A stretch of DNA of 14,535 nt from Ruminococcaceae bacterium UBA3451. Its GTDB lineage: Bacteria > Bacillota > Clostridia > Oscillospirales > Acutalibacteraceae. The notes under the pieces were generated by a model. The model was not told the DNA's origin. It searched no databases and was given only the letters and a program-made list of their open reading frames with translations. Positions 14,393 through 14,535 of the stretch are shown piece by piece (positions within the stretch are counted from its first letter, which is position 1; every line of letters starts with the position of its first letter). Both the position numbers and the translations under genes were made by a program. The stretch is taken from positions 1 to 14,535 of the forward strand of contig DFRY01000042.1 in assembly GCA_002378845.1 (NCBI GenBank), given 5' to 3'.

Positions 14393-14535
14393 TTACTTTG
14401 CCTCGGCGGGCTGCGGAACTGCCTTGACTGTTCTGACTTCGTCGCCGTTATTTTCCAGCAGCTTTGTAACATTCAGCAGCATGGCAACCTCATTTTCCAG
14501 TGTCGCGATTCCTGCCACATAGTTATTAGCGCTGT
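14393..14535 (-). CDS. cheW: CheW-like coupling protein, C-terminal 46 residues only
   Basis: The gene runs off the right edge of the window; only the last 46 codons and the TAA are present. The translation begins SANNYVAGIATLENEVAMLL and continues NVTKLLENNGDEVRT, ending PAEAK. This matches the C-terminal end of CheW domains (Y-V-x-G-I-A-x-L-E-x-E-M-x-M-L-L-N-V-x-K-L-L). It is a second copy, clearly different from the CheW at 13128-13667, whose end reads KVVLLLDTSRILNDTE. It lies 37 bases upstream of the PilZ gene on the same strand and so is probably in the same operon. A CheV or CheA end is less likely, because the short tail after the motif carries no REC domain. The promoter of this operon lies outside the window. 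Confidence 0.82.
   Translation of the reverse strand, partial: SANNYVAGIATLENEVAMLLNVTKLLENNGDEVRTVKAVPQPAEAK

Overview
The window carries a motility locus from a low-to-moderate GC, Gram-positive, Clostridia-type bacterium. The placement, probably near the Ruminococcaceae/Oscillospirales, is an inference. It rests on strong AGGAGG ribosome sites, SigD-type promoter sequences, the CheC/CheD adaptation pair, FapA (DUF342) next to the rod genes, and HD-GYP and PilZ proteins. No taxonomic marker gene is present. Every gene is recognisable at family level, with tight operon packing. I see no mobile elements, CRISPR arrays, tRNA or rRNA genes, and no gene-free stretch longer than about 230 bases.

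Region 1 (1-6661, + strand) is one run of seven genes: the 3' part of flhA (export gate), a FliA/SigD sigma factor, two rod proteins (FlgF-like, then FlgG-like), fapA, cheC and cheD. cheC and cheD overlap by 4 bases. A long hairpin (6675-6737) ends the run. Region 2 (6772-10419, - strand) reads fliD, fliS, then a small FliT/FlgN-like gene, ending at a strong hairpin (6772-6797). This is the filament-cap and chaperone unit. FliD is about twice the usual length because it carries roughly four related beta-rich modules. Region 3 (10420-11829) is an AT-rich divergent promoter region followed by a + strand HD-GYP protein, a predicted c-di-GMP phosphodiesterase. A very good SigD promoter precedes it, overlapping a possible SigA promoter. 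Region 4 (11867-14535, - strand) reads cheW (cut by the window end), a YcgR-like PilZ protein, a second cheW, and a chemoreceptor with almost no extracellular part, ending at a terminator.

Together the genes cover export (FlhA), late-gene transcription (SigD), the rod (FlgF/FlgG), the cap (FliD with FliS and a chaperone), receptor adaptation and CheY-P removal (CheC/CheD), and the receptor array (CheW, MCP). Two parts handle c-di-GMP: an HD-GYP enzyme to degrade it and a PilZ protein to sense it. I do not see a wholly new system. The points most worth following are the PilZ gene between two cheW genes upstream of a sensorless receptor, the enlarged FliD, the SigD promoter of the HD-GYP gene, and the absence of flhF/flhG between flhA and the sigma gene.
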